A stretch of DNA of 64,000 bases, from contig NZ_MSJL01000003.1 of NCBI RefSeq assembly GCF_001921825.1, positions 1 through 64,000 of the forward strand, given 5' to 3'. Below are positions 43,398 to 52,058 of this stretch, in pieces. The translations under genes were made by a program, and so were the position numbers. The notes under the pieces are model-generated. The model was not told where the DNA came from. It worked only from the letters and a program-made list of their open reading frames with translations, and ran no database searches. Each line of letters starts with the position of its first letter. Position 1 is the first letter of the stretch. Origin of the DNA: Streptococcus acidominimus. Lineage in GTDB: Bacteria; Bacillota; Bacilli; Lactobacillales; Streptococcaceae.

Positions 43398-44077
43398 AAA
43401 TTACAAAAGCAACCGACATTGAACGGACTAAGAATTGGCGTGTGTTGCTGTACGGAAAACCAGGGCTTGGTAAAACAAGTGTGATCAAGACTTTGAAAGG
43501 TAGGATATTACTTCTTGATATGGACCATTCCAGTAAGGTGCTTGGCGGTACAGAAAATATCGATATTATCGTATTTGACAGAAACCATCCTACTGAATTT
43601 ATGAATACATTTTTGACAGAAGTAGACGGAGTGCTTGAGGAGTACGACAACCTTGTCATTGATAACCTCACTAGCTTCCAATCCGACTGGTTTGTGGAAG
43701 CTGGAAGGACATCAAAAAATGGTATCTCGAACGAGCTACAACATTACAACCAATGGACAAATTATTTCTTGCGGGTATTGACGGCTATTTATTCTAAGTC
43801 GGTTAATATATTTGTGACAGCTTGGGAGGATACGAGGGAGTTGTCGCTGGACTCGGGACAGTTAATTACGCAATATGTACCACAGATTCGGTCAAACGTA
43901 CTAAACCAATTACTTGGTTTAACAGATGTTGTCGGTCGTATCATCATCAACAGTAAGACGAGCAATCGCGGGGTTGTCTTAGAAGGTTCAGAAGGAACAT
44001 ATGCGAAGAACCGTTTAGATGGCCGTACGGCTTGTTCTATAGAGGAGTTGTTCAGCTTTGAAAGGAGTGATGACTAA
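43394..44077 (+). CDS. Sak4-like RecA-fold ATPase (phage nucleotide-binding protein)
   Basis: 227 residues with Walker A YGKPGLGKTS (20-29), ILLLDMDHSS and NLVIDNLTSF (Walker B). It matches the AAA_24/Sak4 group, which carries out single-strand annealing or strand exchange in phage recombination. ATG 43394 with GGGGAGGAG. It overlaps the next gene by one base. Confidence 0.85.
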   Translation: MKITKATDIERTKNWRVLLYGKPGLGKTSVIKTLKGRILLLDMDHSSKVLGGTENIDIIVFDRNHPTEFMNTFLTEVDGVLEEYDNLVIDNLTSFQSDWFVEAGRTSKNGISNELQHYNQWTNYFLRVLTAIYSKSVNIFVTAWEDTRELSLDSGQLITQYVPQIRSNVLNQLLGLTDVVGRIIINSKTSNRGVVLEGSEGTYAKNRLDGRTACSIEELFSFERSDD

Positions 44078-45528
44078 CGGCTTACGAATTATTTGACTAT
44101 CAGTTGGATTTGATTGAACGGGCACGTACTCATATAATTGACAAGAATGTGATGATTGTCAGTCCTCCCGGGAGTGGTAAGTCCGTAGTGATTTCAGAAA
44201 TTATTAAACGTGCTACAGATAAAGGTGGCAGAGTGTTATTTCTAGTTCATCGGAAGGAATTGATTGAGCAGATAACCAATAGTTTGGTCGTTCACGGAGT
44301 GAACCTTAAGTGTGTAGACCTATTAACCATTGGAAAAGCAAGGAACCGCTTATCGGTATTGCAGAAGCCAACCCTCATAATCACTGACGAAGGGCATCAC
44401 GGAAAAGCTAGTACCTACCAGGCTATCTATGACTACTATAGCGATGTTCCAAGAGTTGGCTTCACAGCCACACCTTGGAGAATGTCAGGAGCGGGCTTCA
44501 CGGATACGTATGATGTTATGGTTGAAGGAAAAACCGTTCAATGGTTGATTGATCATCACCGTTTAGCGGATTGTCGGTATTTCAGTCTGTTAGCTATTGA
44601 TACATCGAAACTTAAAACCAGAAACGGGGAGTATACAAACCGCTCGATTGACGAGGCATTTGGTAAAGCGATTTACGGCAATGTTGTACGTGAATATCGT
44701 AAGCGATCAGATGGGCAACAGGCTATCTTATATGCACACTCAATAGAAGCGTCTAGGAGCTTCTCTAAGGAGTTCAACGAAGCAGGTATAGAATCAGTCC
44801 ATGTGGACTCTAAAACCCCAAAAATCGAACGAGAGAAGCTCATGCAAGCTTTTAGAGATGGCGAGATTAAAGTTCTCTGTAATGTCGACTTAATCAGTGA
44901 AGGTTTTGATGTACCGGATTGTTCGGTGACGATTCTATGCAGGCCGACTAAGTCGCTTGTCTTGTATCTCCAGCAATCTATGCGATCTATGCGTTATCAG
45001 CCTGGGAAAATCGCAACGATTATTGATTGTGTCGTCAATTGGAAAATACACGGACTCCCCTACACTCCGCATGACTGGGAAACTTATTTTAAGGGTGGAT
45101 GGAAGAAAAGAAAAAAATCAGAAAATACCATCCAAGCCAAAGAGTGTCCGGAATGTTCAGCGATGTGGCCATTGAATCAATCTGTCTGCGATTTATGTGG
45201 GTATGATTTTGGTGAGCGGGAACAAGCTGAGAAAGAACGCATTGAAGCCGAACTAGTTGAAATTAAACGGCAAGAATTTCAACTAATGCGGACAGCTGGA
45301 CGGAAGTATGGTTCTGATTTGTCACAAAACTGGCAGATTGCGAAAGCAAGAGCCAAATTAAATGGCGGTAAGCCATTATACAAACTGCTATTTTACTATG
45401 TCGGCAATACTAAACTGCGTGTATCAGATGATGATATTATTCGCATGACTGGTGTTTCTATCAGAGAATACCAAAACGCTAGACGATGGGTAAAAAAACA
45501 AAAAAATAAAATAATAACGAGGTATTAA
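44077..45528 (+). CDS. DEAD/DEAH-box phage helicase
   Basis: Superfamily 2 helicase of about 483 residues: SPPGSGKS (motif I), TDEGHH (II), FTATPWR (III), LISEGFDVPDCS (V) and QQSMRSMRY (VI), then a CPECSAMW...CDLCG zinc ribbon and a C-terminal helical region. The natural start appears to be ACG at 44077: AAAGGAG (44061-44067) is correctly spaced, the next residues are AYELFDYQLD as expected, and no ATG, GTG or TTG precedes TTG 44104. Starting at 44104 would lose ten residues before motif I. Confidence 0.85.
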   Translation, partial: TAYELFDYQLDLIERARTHIIDKNVMIVSPPGSGKSVVISEIIKRATDKGGRVLFLVHRKELIEQITNSLVVHGVNLKCVDLLTIGKARNRLSVLQKPTLIITDEGHHGKASTYQAIYDYYSDVPRVGFTATPWRMSGAGFTDTYDVMVEGKTVQWLIDHHRLADCRYFSLLAIDTSKLKTRNGEYTNRSIDEAFGKAIYGNVVREYRKRSDGQQAILYAHSIEASRSFSKEFNEAGIESVHVDSKTPKIEREKLMQAFRDGEIKVLCNVDLISEGFDVPDCSVTILCRPTKSLVLYLQQSMRSMRYQPGKIATIIDCVVNWKIHGLPYTPHDWETYFKGGWKKRKKSENTIQAKECPECSAMWPLNQSVCDLCGYDFGEREQAEKERIEAELVEIKRQEFQLMRTAGRKYGSDLSQNWQIAKARAKLNGGKPLYKLLFYYVGNTKLRVSDDDIIRMTGVSIREYQNARRWVKKQKNKIITRY

Positions 45529-45531
45529 ACA

Positions 45532-46005
45532 ATGGGATTTACAACAGATTTTTCAGAAGTAAAAGAGTTTTCAGATTTTAAGGAACAAGATTACGAAATG
45601 ATTGTTTTCGATGCGTATGAGGCTGAGAACAAGAACGGAAAAATGCGTGTCGTGATTGACTACGTGGTTCGAAACGATGTGCAGCAAGAAAAACAGAATT
45701 CGCACTTATGGGATGAGCAGTACAAATCGTCTCAAACAGGCAAGTATCATACAGGTATCTTAATGGGGAAAGCAAAGGTTCTAGGGATTCCTGAAGGGAA
45801 ACACTATGATAGTTTTGAAGCGTTTCTTAATGATTTTAAAGGTCGTACAGCTAAAGTTCGTGTGAAGCTAGAGGAATATAACGGCGAGAAATATCCGAAA
45901 GTTCGCTATACAAACCCGACAGATATTCCTTCTTGTCACCATGTTTGGAAAGAAAAAACAGATACAGCATCCACAACAATCAATGAAGATGAACTGCCGT
46001 TTTAA
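45532..46005 (+). CDS. DUF669-family phage protein, SSB-like
   Basis: 157 residues with the typical N-terminus GFTTDFSEVKEFSDFKEQDY and an acidic C-terminal tip DELPF, similar to SSB tails. DUF669 proteins lie in phage replication modules next to helicase and primase genes, as here. Confidence 0.8.
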   Translation: MGFTTDFSEVKEFSDFKEQDYEMIVFDAYEAENKNGKMRVVIDYVVRNDVQQEKQNSHLWDEQYKSSQTGKYHTGILMGKAKVLGIPEGKHYDSFEAFLNDFKGRTAKVRVKLEEYNGEKYPKVRYTNPTDIPSCHHVWKEKTDTASTTINEDELPF

Positions 46006-46021
46006 TCGCTAAAGGAGCACT

Positions 46022-47572
46022 ATGAAAGAACTATCCGATTCGCTTAGCCGATTGCTCTATCAAATAGACTGGGGTTCTAGTCTATTTGGCGAATCGGTGT
46101 TAAAAGCGGAATTAAAGAAACAGTTATACAAAGTTCATTATGTTGACGATAAAGATCAGGTTTATTACTATTTTGAATCGACGAATGTTGAACCGAAGGA
46201 TATTGGATATTTCGCTAGTGACGGTCGAAGAACTTATCGTTTTATTTATGGAGAAGTTAAAATGACTCAGGAAACGGACAATCGTCCGTCTAGAGTTACC
46301 TATTATGCTGAAAACAACTTCCCACCGTTTGCAAAACTTGTCATCGACTATCTCATCGGTAAGTACGCGATTGCCGACGGATGTTTATACGATGTCAGCA
46401 ATCGACAATTCCGATCACTGGATGAATATGCGCTACAAACTAAATATGGCTTTAAAGATGCAAACCATATTCTAGAAATCCTATCTGGGATTCATCACCA
46501 TCTGAATGTGGAACCAATCAATTATATTCAGCACTATCAAATAGCTGGACAAGATTTTATTATTGACCTAGAAAGCAATAAATTACTAAATGAACCACCT
46601 AAACAGAACGTATCGTATTTCAAGCATTACCCTGTGAAGTTATCTGATGCACAGAATTCACAGAAAATCGCACAGGAATTTTTGGAATATGTTATCGCTG
46701 ATAATCAATCGCTACATAATGCTCAACTCCAAGCCTATTATATGGCTCAAGTGGCATGTGGAATCAGACCGAAAACAAATTTCTTTATCTCAAAGTCCGG
46801 GGTGCGAACGGGGAAAGGGTTGCGACACATAGCGCTGTCAGGTTTGTTCAAGAAAATTGATGTCGAATTGGATACGTTAAAATCAAACGGCTTTGAAGCC
46901 TTGCAAGCCTGGGCGATGTTCTCAGGCGGTGAAATGGCTCTTGCGACAGAACAAGGAGATATTCAAGGGATCGCAATGGAACGGGTATTGAAGATCATTG
47001 CGACAGAACGTACACATGTGGCACGTTCTATCGGACAGAATCAATCGCTCGTTCATTTGTCAAGTGTATTATGTATTGATACGAATAGGACAGTTGCCCT
47101 ATCTGATGAAATGAATGGTCGTAAGGTTCTGATCCAGTATCAAGACAGACCGGAGGATGAGACGGACTTTGAACGCGAGGAGGTATTTGCGAAATACTGG
47201 CAGGCGTTTACGAACCGAGATAAATCTCCGAAAATTATAGGAAGTGTAGGTTTTCTACTCAATTCTATGGAGTATTTCAAGCAACAGGGTGAAATGTATC
47301 TATGGAAGAATGTGGAAGTGTTCAACAAGATTGACCTAGATGATTTCCAAATTGCTTTAATCAACGCTTTGCAAGAGGTTGATTTTGTGCAACGGACTGG
47401 GAACAAGGAAGTAGTCGAACTAGCATACGCAGTTTATAGAGGTAGTAATAAATTGTTAGGTAGAGCTATTTCAGAAATTGGTGTAGAGGCAATCTCCAAG
47501 AAGATAAACGGACAAACGGTGAGAGGATATAGCATCGAAAATCAAGAACGTTTTACTAAATTTATTCTTTAG
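46022..47572 (+). CDS. D5-like phage primase/helicase (superfamily 3-like ATPase)
   Basis: 516 residues. The central ATPase region contains FFISKSGVRTGKGLRHIAL, MFSGGEMALATE and LSSVLCIDTNR, in the order Walker A, Walker B and sensor of D5/SF3 helicases. The Walker A lacks the usual Ser/Thr after Gly-Lys. Such proteins are sometimes labelled phage resistance protein. It lies between the DUF669 gene and an iteron-rich gap, so replication initiation is the likely role. Confidence 0.75.
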   Translation: MKELSDSLSRLLYQIDWGSSLFGESVLKAELKKQLYKVHYVDDKDQVYYYFESTNVEPKDIGYFASDGRRTYRFIYGEVKMTQETDNRPSRVTYYAENNFPPFAKLVIDYLIGKYAIADGCLYDVSNRQFRSLDEYALQTKYGFKDANHILEILSGIHHHLNVEPINYIQHYQIAGQDFIIDLESNKLLNEPPKQNVSYFKHYPVKLSDAQNSQKIAQEFLEYVIADNQSLHNAQLQAYYMAQVACGIRPKTNFFISKSGVRTGKGLRHIALSGLFKKIDVELDTLKSNGFEALQAWAMFSGGEMALATEQGDIQGIAMERVLKIIATERTHVARSIGQNQSLVHLSSVLCIDTNRTVALSDEMNGRKVLIQYQDRPEDETDFEREEVFAKYWQAFTNRDKSPKIIGSVGFLLNSMEYFKQQGEMYLWKNVEVFNKIDLDDFQIALINALQEVDFVQRTGNKEVVELAYAVYRGSNKLLGRAISEIGVEAISKKINGQTVRGYSIENQERFTKFIL

Positions 47573-47579
47573 GCTTTAA

Positions 47580-47852
47580 GGTTACGCATAGGACACGCAA
47601 TGGTTACGCAATAATAGGTCTATTGCGTAACCACCTTGCGCCTTAGAGCTACAAGGGTTTGGAGAGTTAAAAAAAGATAGGTTACGCAATACTACCAATA
47701 TCAATAAGACAATAATTGTTTAAGTTATTTATATATAGTATGTAAAGGGTAGAGTAGGGGCTATTGCGTAATTGCGTAACCCGATTAACATTTGGTTATC
47801 TAAAGCCTTGGTACAATTGGGATTGAGGCCGGTTACGCAATAGGTTACGCAA
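47580..47852. other. Iteron-rich candidate replication origin
   Basis: Perfect GGTTACGCAA at 47602, 47680, 47831 and 47843, and inverted TTGCGTAACC at 47623 and 47772, with near-copies at 47580, 47591 and 47763. The pair 47602-47632 makes a 12-bp perfect hairpin. An AT-rich stretch (47706-47742) lies in the middle. Sited between the D5-like helicase and Prim-Pol genes. Alternatively these are operators for the downstream genes. Confidence 0.7.
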
Positions 47853-47865
47853 AGGAGGTTTATCC

Positions 47866-48741
47866 GTGTCCAATCATCAAACAGCATTAAATTTCTTAAA
47901 AAAAGGCTATCAAGTCGTTCCGTTGAGTCGAAAAACTGGTAGTCCAATCATAAAGTTTAGAGACAGACCTATTACAGAAGAGATTATCAAATCTGTGAAT
48001 TGGTCAAATTGTGATTATGCGCTTCTTATGCGGGGAGTGTGGGCGATTGATATTGATACGCATGAGCTAGACGAGACGACAGCAAAAGGTCTCAAATGGT
48101 TGATTCAGACATGTGGAGCGGATATTTTACGCATCACAACGACGGATCAATACAATAACGGCTTAGATGGGTATAGTTCATTGCTTAATAGTGAATATAA
48201 AGAAGAGTTGCTTGATAATTTCAGCAAAACCTTTATTGAGGTCACCGCAAGCGGTGGAATGCACATACTTTTTAAGAAACGCGATGATATTCCGTATTCT
48301 CAAAAACCAAAAATTATGCAAGGTATTGACATTAAAGCGCATGATAATAATTATGTGAAGATATTTCCGTCAGAAGGTAGGGAGGTATTACAGGTAGTTG
48401 ATGGCTTACCTCATTACGAAGGAGAATTTGAAAAACACGTATTTAAACCAAAACAACAAATCATTACGCAGTATTTCAGTGAATCGCTACCAGTATCACT
48501 TAATAAAGGTACTCACGAAGGTCGCGAAGCTTACGAACGAGTAACAACTGGGACATGTATGAATCGAAACGATGATTTATTTAAAGCAGCCTGCTGGGCC
48601 TTTGAGAATGGACATCCTATTGAGAATTTAGTCACCATTATTGGCACTGTAAAAGGTCGTGATGTATTTACTAGAGAGGAGTTTGAAAGGACTATTGAAT
48701 CAGCAAGGAATACAGTCAGCTACGTTACTATCGGAACATGA
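47866..48741 (+). CDS. Bifunctional primase/polymerase (Prim-Pol)
   Basis: 291 residues of the Prim-Pol N-terminal fold: GYQVVPLSRKTGSPIIKF, WAIDIDTHEL (metal-binding acids), EVTASGGMHILFKK (SGGxH) and GIDIKAHDNNYV. Synthesises primers for replication. GTG start with AAAGGAGG, which directly follows the last two iterons. No helicase domain is fused, consistent with the separate gene at 46022. Confidence 0.85.
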   Translation: MSNHQTALNFLKKGYQVVPLSRKTGSPIIKFRDRPITEEIIKSVNWSNCDYALLMRGVWAIDIDTHELDETTAKGLKWLIQTCGADILRITTTDQYNNGLDGYSSLLNSEYKEELLDNFSKTFIEVTASGGMHILFKKRDDIPYSQKPKIMQGIDIKAHDNNYVKIFPSEGREVLQVVDGLPHYEGEFEKHVFKPKQQIITQYFSESLPVSLNKGTHEGREAYERVTTGTCMNRNDDLFKAACWAFENGHPIENLVTIIGTVKGRDVFTREEFERTIESARNTVSYVTIGT

Positions 48742-49045
48742 TGTGCAGAACTTGATTCGTATAGAACTGGCTAAGCGGAATATTATTTGTTTCCGCGCAA
48801 ACGTTGGAAAGGTTCGTACAGCAGATGGTCGGTATTTCGATACTGGTCTACCAAAAGGATTTTCGGACTTATTTGGTTTTAAATCAGATGGGCAGATATT
48901 TTTCATCGAAGTTAAAAATAAGACAGGTCGAGTTAGACCTGAACAAGCAAAATTTATTGAGCGAGTGCGCTCATTTGGCGCTTTAGCAGGAGTGGCTAGA
49001 AGTGTCGACGAAGCATTAGAGATTATAGAAATTGAGGAAATATGA
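48695..49045 (+). CDS. VRR-NUC domain nuclease
   Basis: About 116 residues of the PD-(D/E)xK superfamily: SEHDVQNLIRIEL, FRANVGKVRTADG, GLPKGFSDLFG and FFIEVKNKTGRVRPEQ, with Asp, Glu and Lys in place. Associated with phage replication modules, processing branched DNA. The start is unclear: TTG 48695 (AAAGGA upstream) is preferred; GTG 48743 or a start as early as 48659 are possible. Overlaps the Prim-Pol gene. Confidence 0.85.
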   Translation: MNQQGIQSATLLSEHDVQNLIRIELAKRNIICFRANVGKVRTADGRYFDTGLPKGFSDLFGFKSDGQIFFIEVKNKTGRVRPEQAKFIERVRSFGALAGVARSVDEALEIIEIEEI

Positions 49046-49110
49046 TGACTAAAAGTATTAAAATCCCTATCAATGTCTATGGCATGATGAAAAGTATAAA
49101 GAGGAAATAA
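49042..49110 (+). CDS. 22-residue peptide
   Basis: Starts in an ATGA overlap with the VRR-NUC stop, ends immediately before the methyltransferase ATG; GAGGAAAT upstream. Basic: MMTKSIKIPINVYGMMKSIK. Possibly only a coupling leader. Confidence 0.35.
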   Translation: MMTKSIKIPINVYGMMKSIKRK

Positions 49111-49860
49111 ATGAAATTTGAACTTATCAATGATCACTTCGAGAATGCCAAACGATATAACATACCGAGAGCGCAACTAATTATTGCGGATATTCCTTAC
49201 AACATTGACAAAAATGCCTATGCTTCAGATCCTCGTTGGTACAAAGATGGAGATAACAAAAATGGAGAGAGTAGTCTGGCAGGTAAATCATTCTTTGATA
49301 CAGATAATGATTTTAAGATTAACAATTTCTTTGATTTTTGTAGCCGCTTGCTAAAGAAAGAGCCGAAAGAAATAGGACAAGCTCCTGCAATGATTGTTTT
49401 CCATTCTTGGCAACAGCGAGACGAGGTGATCAAGTGTGGAAAGAAGCATGGTTTTAATAATGCGTACCCACTCTATTTTACAAAAAAATCCAGTCCCCAA
49501 GTGTTAAAGGCTAATATGAAAATTGTTGGTGCTGTCGAGGAGGCAACAGTGCTATATCGTGAAAAGTTACCCAAATTTAACAATAACGGAGCTATGATAC
49601 TCAATCATGCACCGTGGGAGAAAGATAACTCTTACCCGGTTATTCACCCGACCCAGAAGCCTATACCGGTCCTCAAACGGCTGATTGAAATTTTCACAGA
49701 CGAAGGAGACGTTGTAATCGATCCCGTAGCAGGTTCTGGTTCGACATTGAGAGCGGCTATCGAAATGAATCGACACGCATACGGTTTTGAAATCAAGAAA
49801 GATTTTTACAAGAAAGCAAAAGAACAGATGTTATCTAGTTATCAGCCCAGTTTGTTTTAA
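49111..49860 (+). CDS. Phage adenine-specific DNA methyltransferase
   Basis: 249 residues with the catalytic motif ADIPYN (motif IV, a DPPY variant, 27-32) before the SAM motif VIDPVAGSGSTLRAA, the beta-class order. Ends with QPSLF. No restriction gene is adjacent, so it is an orphan that could protect phage DNA or change host regulation. GAGGAAATAA gives the ribosome site. Confidence 0.88.
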   Translation: MKFELINDHFENAKRYNIPRAQLIIADIPYNIDKNAYASDPRWYKDGDNKNGESSLAGKSFFDTDNDFKINNFFDFCSRLLKKEPKEIGQAPAMIVFHSWQQRDEVIKCGKKHGFNNAYPLYFTKKSSPQVLKANMKIVGAVEEATVLYREKLPKFNNNGAMILNHAPWEKDNSYPVIHPTQKPIPVLKRLIEIFTDEGDVVIDPVAGSGSTLRAAIEMNRHAYGFEIKKDFYKKAKEQMLSSYQPSLF

Positions 49861-49904
49861 ACAGATAGAGCAGATGACAATCTATGATTTTTTGGAGGAA
49901 ACAG

Positions 49905-50072
49905 ATGTCAAAAAGAAGTAATGATTATAAAAATGGCTATCGTGATGCTATACGGTTTGCTATTTCAGAAATCGATGAGAATATAGATAATTTTTCAATC
50001 GATGAGGGAGTGGGAAATGAAATTGTCGGAAATCTAAAAACAATATTTAGAAAGGTTTATCAAGATGAATAA
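49905..50072 (+). CDS. 55-residue phage protein
   Basis: MSKRSNDYKNGYRDAIRFAI onward, followed by an acidic stretch. ATG 49905 with GGAGG upstream is preferred to an earlier in-frame ATG. Overlaps the next gene by 8 bases. Confidence 0.55.
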   Translation: MSKRSNDYKNGYRDAIRFAISEIDENIDNFSIDEGVGNEIVGNLKTIFRKVYQDE

Positions 50073-50388
50073 CCAAGAACTTGTAAACAAGATTGATCAG
50101 TTGCCGTCACATTTGATTGACAAGAAAGTGGTCATATCAAAAGATAGCGTTGTGGAGCTGGTGAAGCAGTTAGATTGTACCCCAGGACAGGAGAAGTATA
50201 CTGTAAAAATGAAAAATGTTTGCCACCCAGACTTGGGGTACAATATAATGCACGGTGTCTACTCTTTCTATAATAGAGAACACAACCATAGCGGTATTCG
50301 ATACAAGCATACGAAATCTCAACTGGAAAAAGCAGGTCTTAGTGGTGTGTTTGGTAATAGTATGTTTGAAGTGGAGGAGATTGAATGA
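50065..50388 (+). CDS. 107-residue phage protein, possibly DUF1642-like
   Basis: NNQELVNKIDQLPSHLIDKK with VVISKDSVVELVKQLD resembles the N-terminus of DUF1642 phage proteins; the C-terminal half (HGVYSFYNREHNHSGIRY) does not obviously match. Function unknown. Confidence 0.5.
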   Translation: MNNQELVNKIDQLPSHLIDKKVVISKDSVVELVKQLDCTPGQEKYTVKMKNVCHPDLGYNIMHGVYSFYNREHNHSGIRYKHTKSQLEKAGLSGVFGNSMFEVEEIE

Positions 50389-50604
50389 TGCAATTTGGAA
50401 TAAGTAGCGCAGAAGTAAAGACTGGTTGCTGATTTTTTGACGCAGTGTAGTTTGCTTGATGATGATCCGAAATATGAAGAAGGATATCGTCAGGCTGTCG
50501 AAGATATGAAAGAGCTTCTTTCAGAGAAAGTGCGACAAAAGGTCGAAGATTTATTTTATGAGGCGGGCGATGAAATACAGCTTATACTTCCAAATCAACA
50601 ATAA
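50385..50604 (+). pseudogene. Frameshifted small phage gene
   Basis: The ATG overlapping the previous stop opens MMQFGISSAEVKTGC and hits TGA at 50430. One base out of frame, codons from 50419 continue LVADFLTQCSLLDDDPKY to a stop at 50604 without a good start. Joined, they would make a plausible protein of about 70 residues, so a single-base indel near 50420 is likely. Alternatively the second part starts at TTG 50437. Confidence 0.5.
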
Positions 50605-50791
50605 CGAGCCAGAATTACAGGGCATATTTAGCGAGCTTGAAAAAGCCTATAAACATATCAGTAAACTGATTGAAGAAAAATCAAGTATCACATATACGGA
50701 GACATGGAGATTTTGGAAAAAAGACGGCGTCACCTATATCGATTACGGTGCACATAATGTGTTTTATATGATTAAGGAGGTAGAATGTTAG
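50570..50791 (+). CDS. 73-residue phage protein
   Basis: MKYSLYFQINNNEPELQGIF onward, ending YIDYGAHNVFYMIKEVEC. GAGGCGGG is upstream of ATG 50570. Overlaps the end of the broken gene before it. No family recognised. Confidence 0.55.
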   Translation: MKYSLYFQINNNEPELQGIFSELEKAYKHISKLIEEKSSITYTETWRFWKKDGVTYIDYGAHNVFYMIKEVEC

Positions 50792-50892
50792 GTCTATTAT
50801 TTGGTATATTTCTTTGTTCAGTTGTTTTTATCGGGATATGCATTATATGGGCTATATTTATATCTTTTGTAATGACACTTTTAGAAAAATGA
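50785..50892 (+). CDS. 35-residue membrane peptide
   Basis: MLGLLFGIFLCSVVFIGICI onward, nearly all hydrophobic. AAGGAGG upstream is strong and the start overlaps the preceding stop. Confidence 0.5.
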   Translation: MLGLLFGIFLCSVVFIGICIIWAIFISFVMTLLEK

Positions 50893-50903
50893 GGAGGTGA
50901 AGA

Positions 50904-51308
50904 ATGGTAGCACAGAAATTTAGGGCGTGGATAAAATCAAAGCAAAGAATGGAATCTGTTGCCTCAATGACTTGGCACAAGGATGAGCTAAGCAGGATTA
51001 CTACTAGGCTAAACGGAGTTTTATCAGCACACCTCCCGGATGACATCGCCCATATGCGATCTACAGGCTTGTTCGATAAGACGGATGTGGAAATCTTTGA
51101 GGGAGATATTCTTGAATGGCATTACTCTGAAGTACCTTTACAGCAATGTGGAGTATATGCGATAACTTGGAAAAATGGAGCTTTTCGTTTAGGTTTGAAC
51201 GATGGAGAAACATTGTTTGACTTTATAGACGATTTAGACTGGTTTGAAGTGGTCGGCAACATCTACGAAAACCCAGATCTATTGGAGGTTGGCGCATGCA
51301 ACCACTAG
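50904..51308 (+). CDS. YopX-family phage protein
   Basis: 134 residues. Start KFRAWIK and the core MRSTGLFDKTDVEIFEGDIL are signatures of the YopX family; C-terminal FEVVGNIYENPDLL also fits. Common phage accessory protein with unknown function. Confidence 0.85.
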   Translation: MVAQKFRAWIKSKQRMESVASMTWHKDELSRITTRLNGVLSAHLPDDIAHMRSTGLFDKTDVEIFEGDILEWHYSEVPLQQCGVYAITWKNGAFRLGLNDGETLFDFIDDLDWFEVVGNIYENPDLLEVGACNH

Positions 51309-51547
51309 ACGAGTACAGACCGTTTCGAATCCCATCATGGAAAAACATTGTAATCTTCGAAGTTCGAAAGGGTGTTCTCTACTCCCGTTTTAAAAATGAT
51401 CACGGCTGGCTGAAAGTCCCTAAATATATACCTACATACAATCGCATTTGGTCTGACATTAAGAAAAAAGGTGTGACATATATTTCAGAAGAAGAGTTGC
51501 AGAAATTGTCGCAAGAATTTAAGAATGGAAAGGAGTTGTTAACATGA
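51296..51547 (+). CDS. 83-residue phage protein
   Basis: MQPLDEYRPFRIPSWKNIVI onward, basic. Overlaps both neighbours (13 and 4 bases). No family recognised. Confidence 0.5.
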   Translation: MQPLDEYRPFRIPSWKNIVIFEVRKGVLYSRFKNDHGWLKVPKYIPTYNRIWSDIKKKGVTYISEEELQKLSQEFKNGKELLT

Positions 51548-51726
51548 CCACACACATGAAATCAGCCGTCATGTTCGTTGCAATCTTATTGTTGACTACG
51601 CTGTTTCTGATGGTATCCGCAATCCAACGGCTACAGTGGCAGATTGACGGTCTGCGACAGCGCAACGAAGTCATCACGCAGCAGCTGCAAGAACTGAATC
51701 GCTATGTAGGCTATCCGGGAGGGTGA
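51544..51726 (+). CDS. 60-residue membrane-anchored coiled-coil protein
   Basis: One membrane helix (AVMFVAILLLTTLFLMVSAI) then a Gln-rich heptad region (WQIDGLRQRNEVITQQLQEL). Resembles small Rz-like or DUF1372-type proteins in topology only. Confidence 0.55.
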   Translation: MTTHMKSAVMFVAILLLTTLFLMVSAIQRLQWQIDGLRQRNEVITQQLQELNRYVGYPGG

Positions 51727-51729
51727 AAG

Positions 51730-52058
51730 ATGAAAATATTAGATGCTTGTTGCGGCAGTCGCATGTTTTGGTTCGATAGCTAGTTGTATTTGACCCGCCA
51801 CATCTGAAATGGGCAGGCCCTAATTCGATTATGAAAGCTCAGTACGGCCAACTCGCTAAAGTTACATGGAGAGAGGATTTAGCAAAAGGCTTTGAAGAGT
51901 GTATGCGAGTGTTGAAACCGAACGGAACTTTGATTTTTAAATGGTCTGATTGTCAGATAAATGTTAGGGAAATTTTAAAGGCTATACCGTTCAAGCCATT
52001 GTTTGGCCAGCAGAGAGGTACAACGCACTGGATGGTATTTGTGAAAGTTGGTGATTAG
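51730..52058 (+). pseudogene. SAM-dependent methyltransferase with internal deletion
   Basis: Codons from 51730 give MKILDACCGSRMFWFDS then TAG at 51781. In another frame LVVFDPPHLKWAGPN resumes at 51784 and continues through ERCMRVLKPNG-like and GTTHWMVFVKVGD to 52058. Intact phage methyltransferases of this type have about 40-45 residues between WFD and the LVVFDPPH motif, so an internal deletion with frame change has removed the SAM-site middle. Confidence 0.75.

Noticed and set aside
47580..47852. CRISPR-like array from GGTTACGCAA copies
   Set aside because: Units are only 10 bp, in both orientations and irregularly spaced, which fits iterons or operators.
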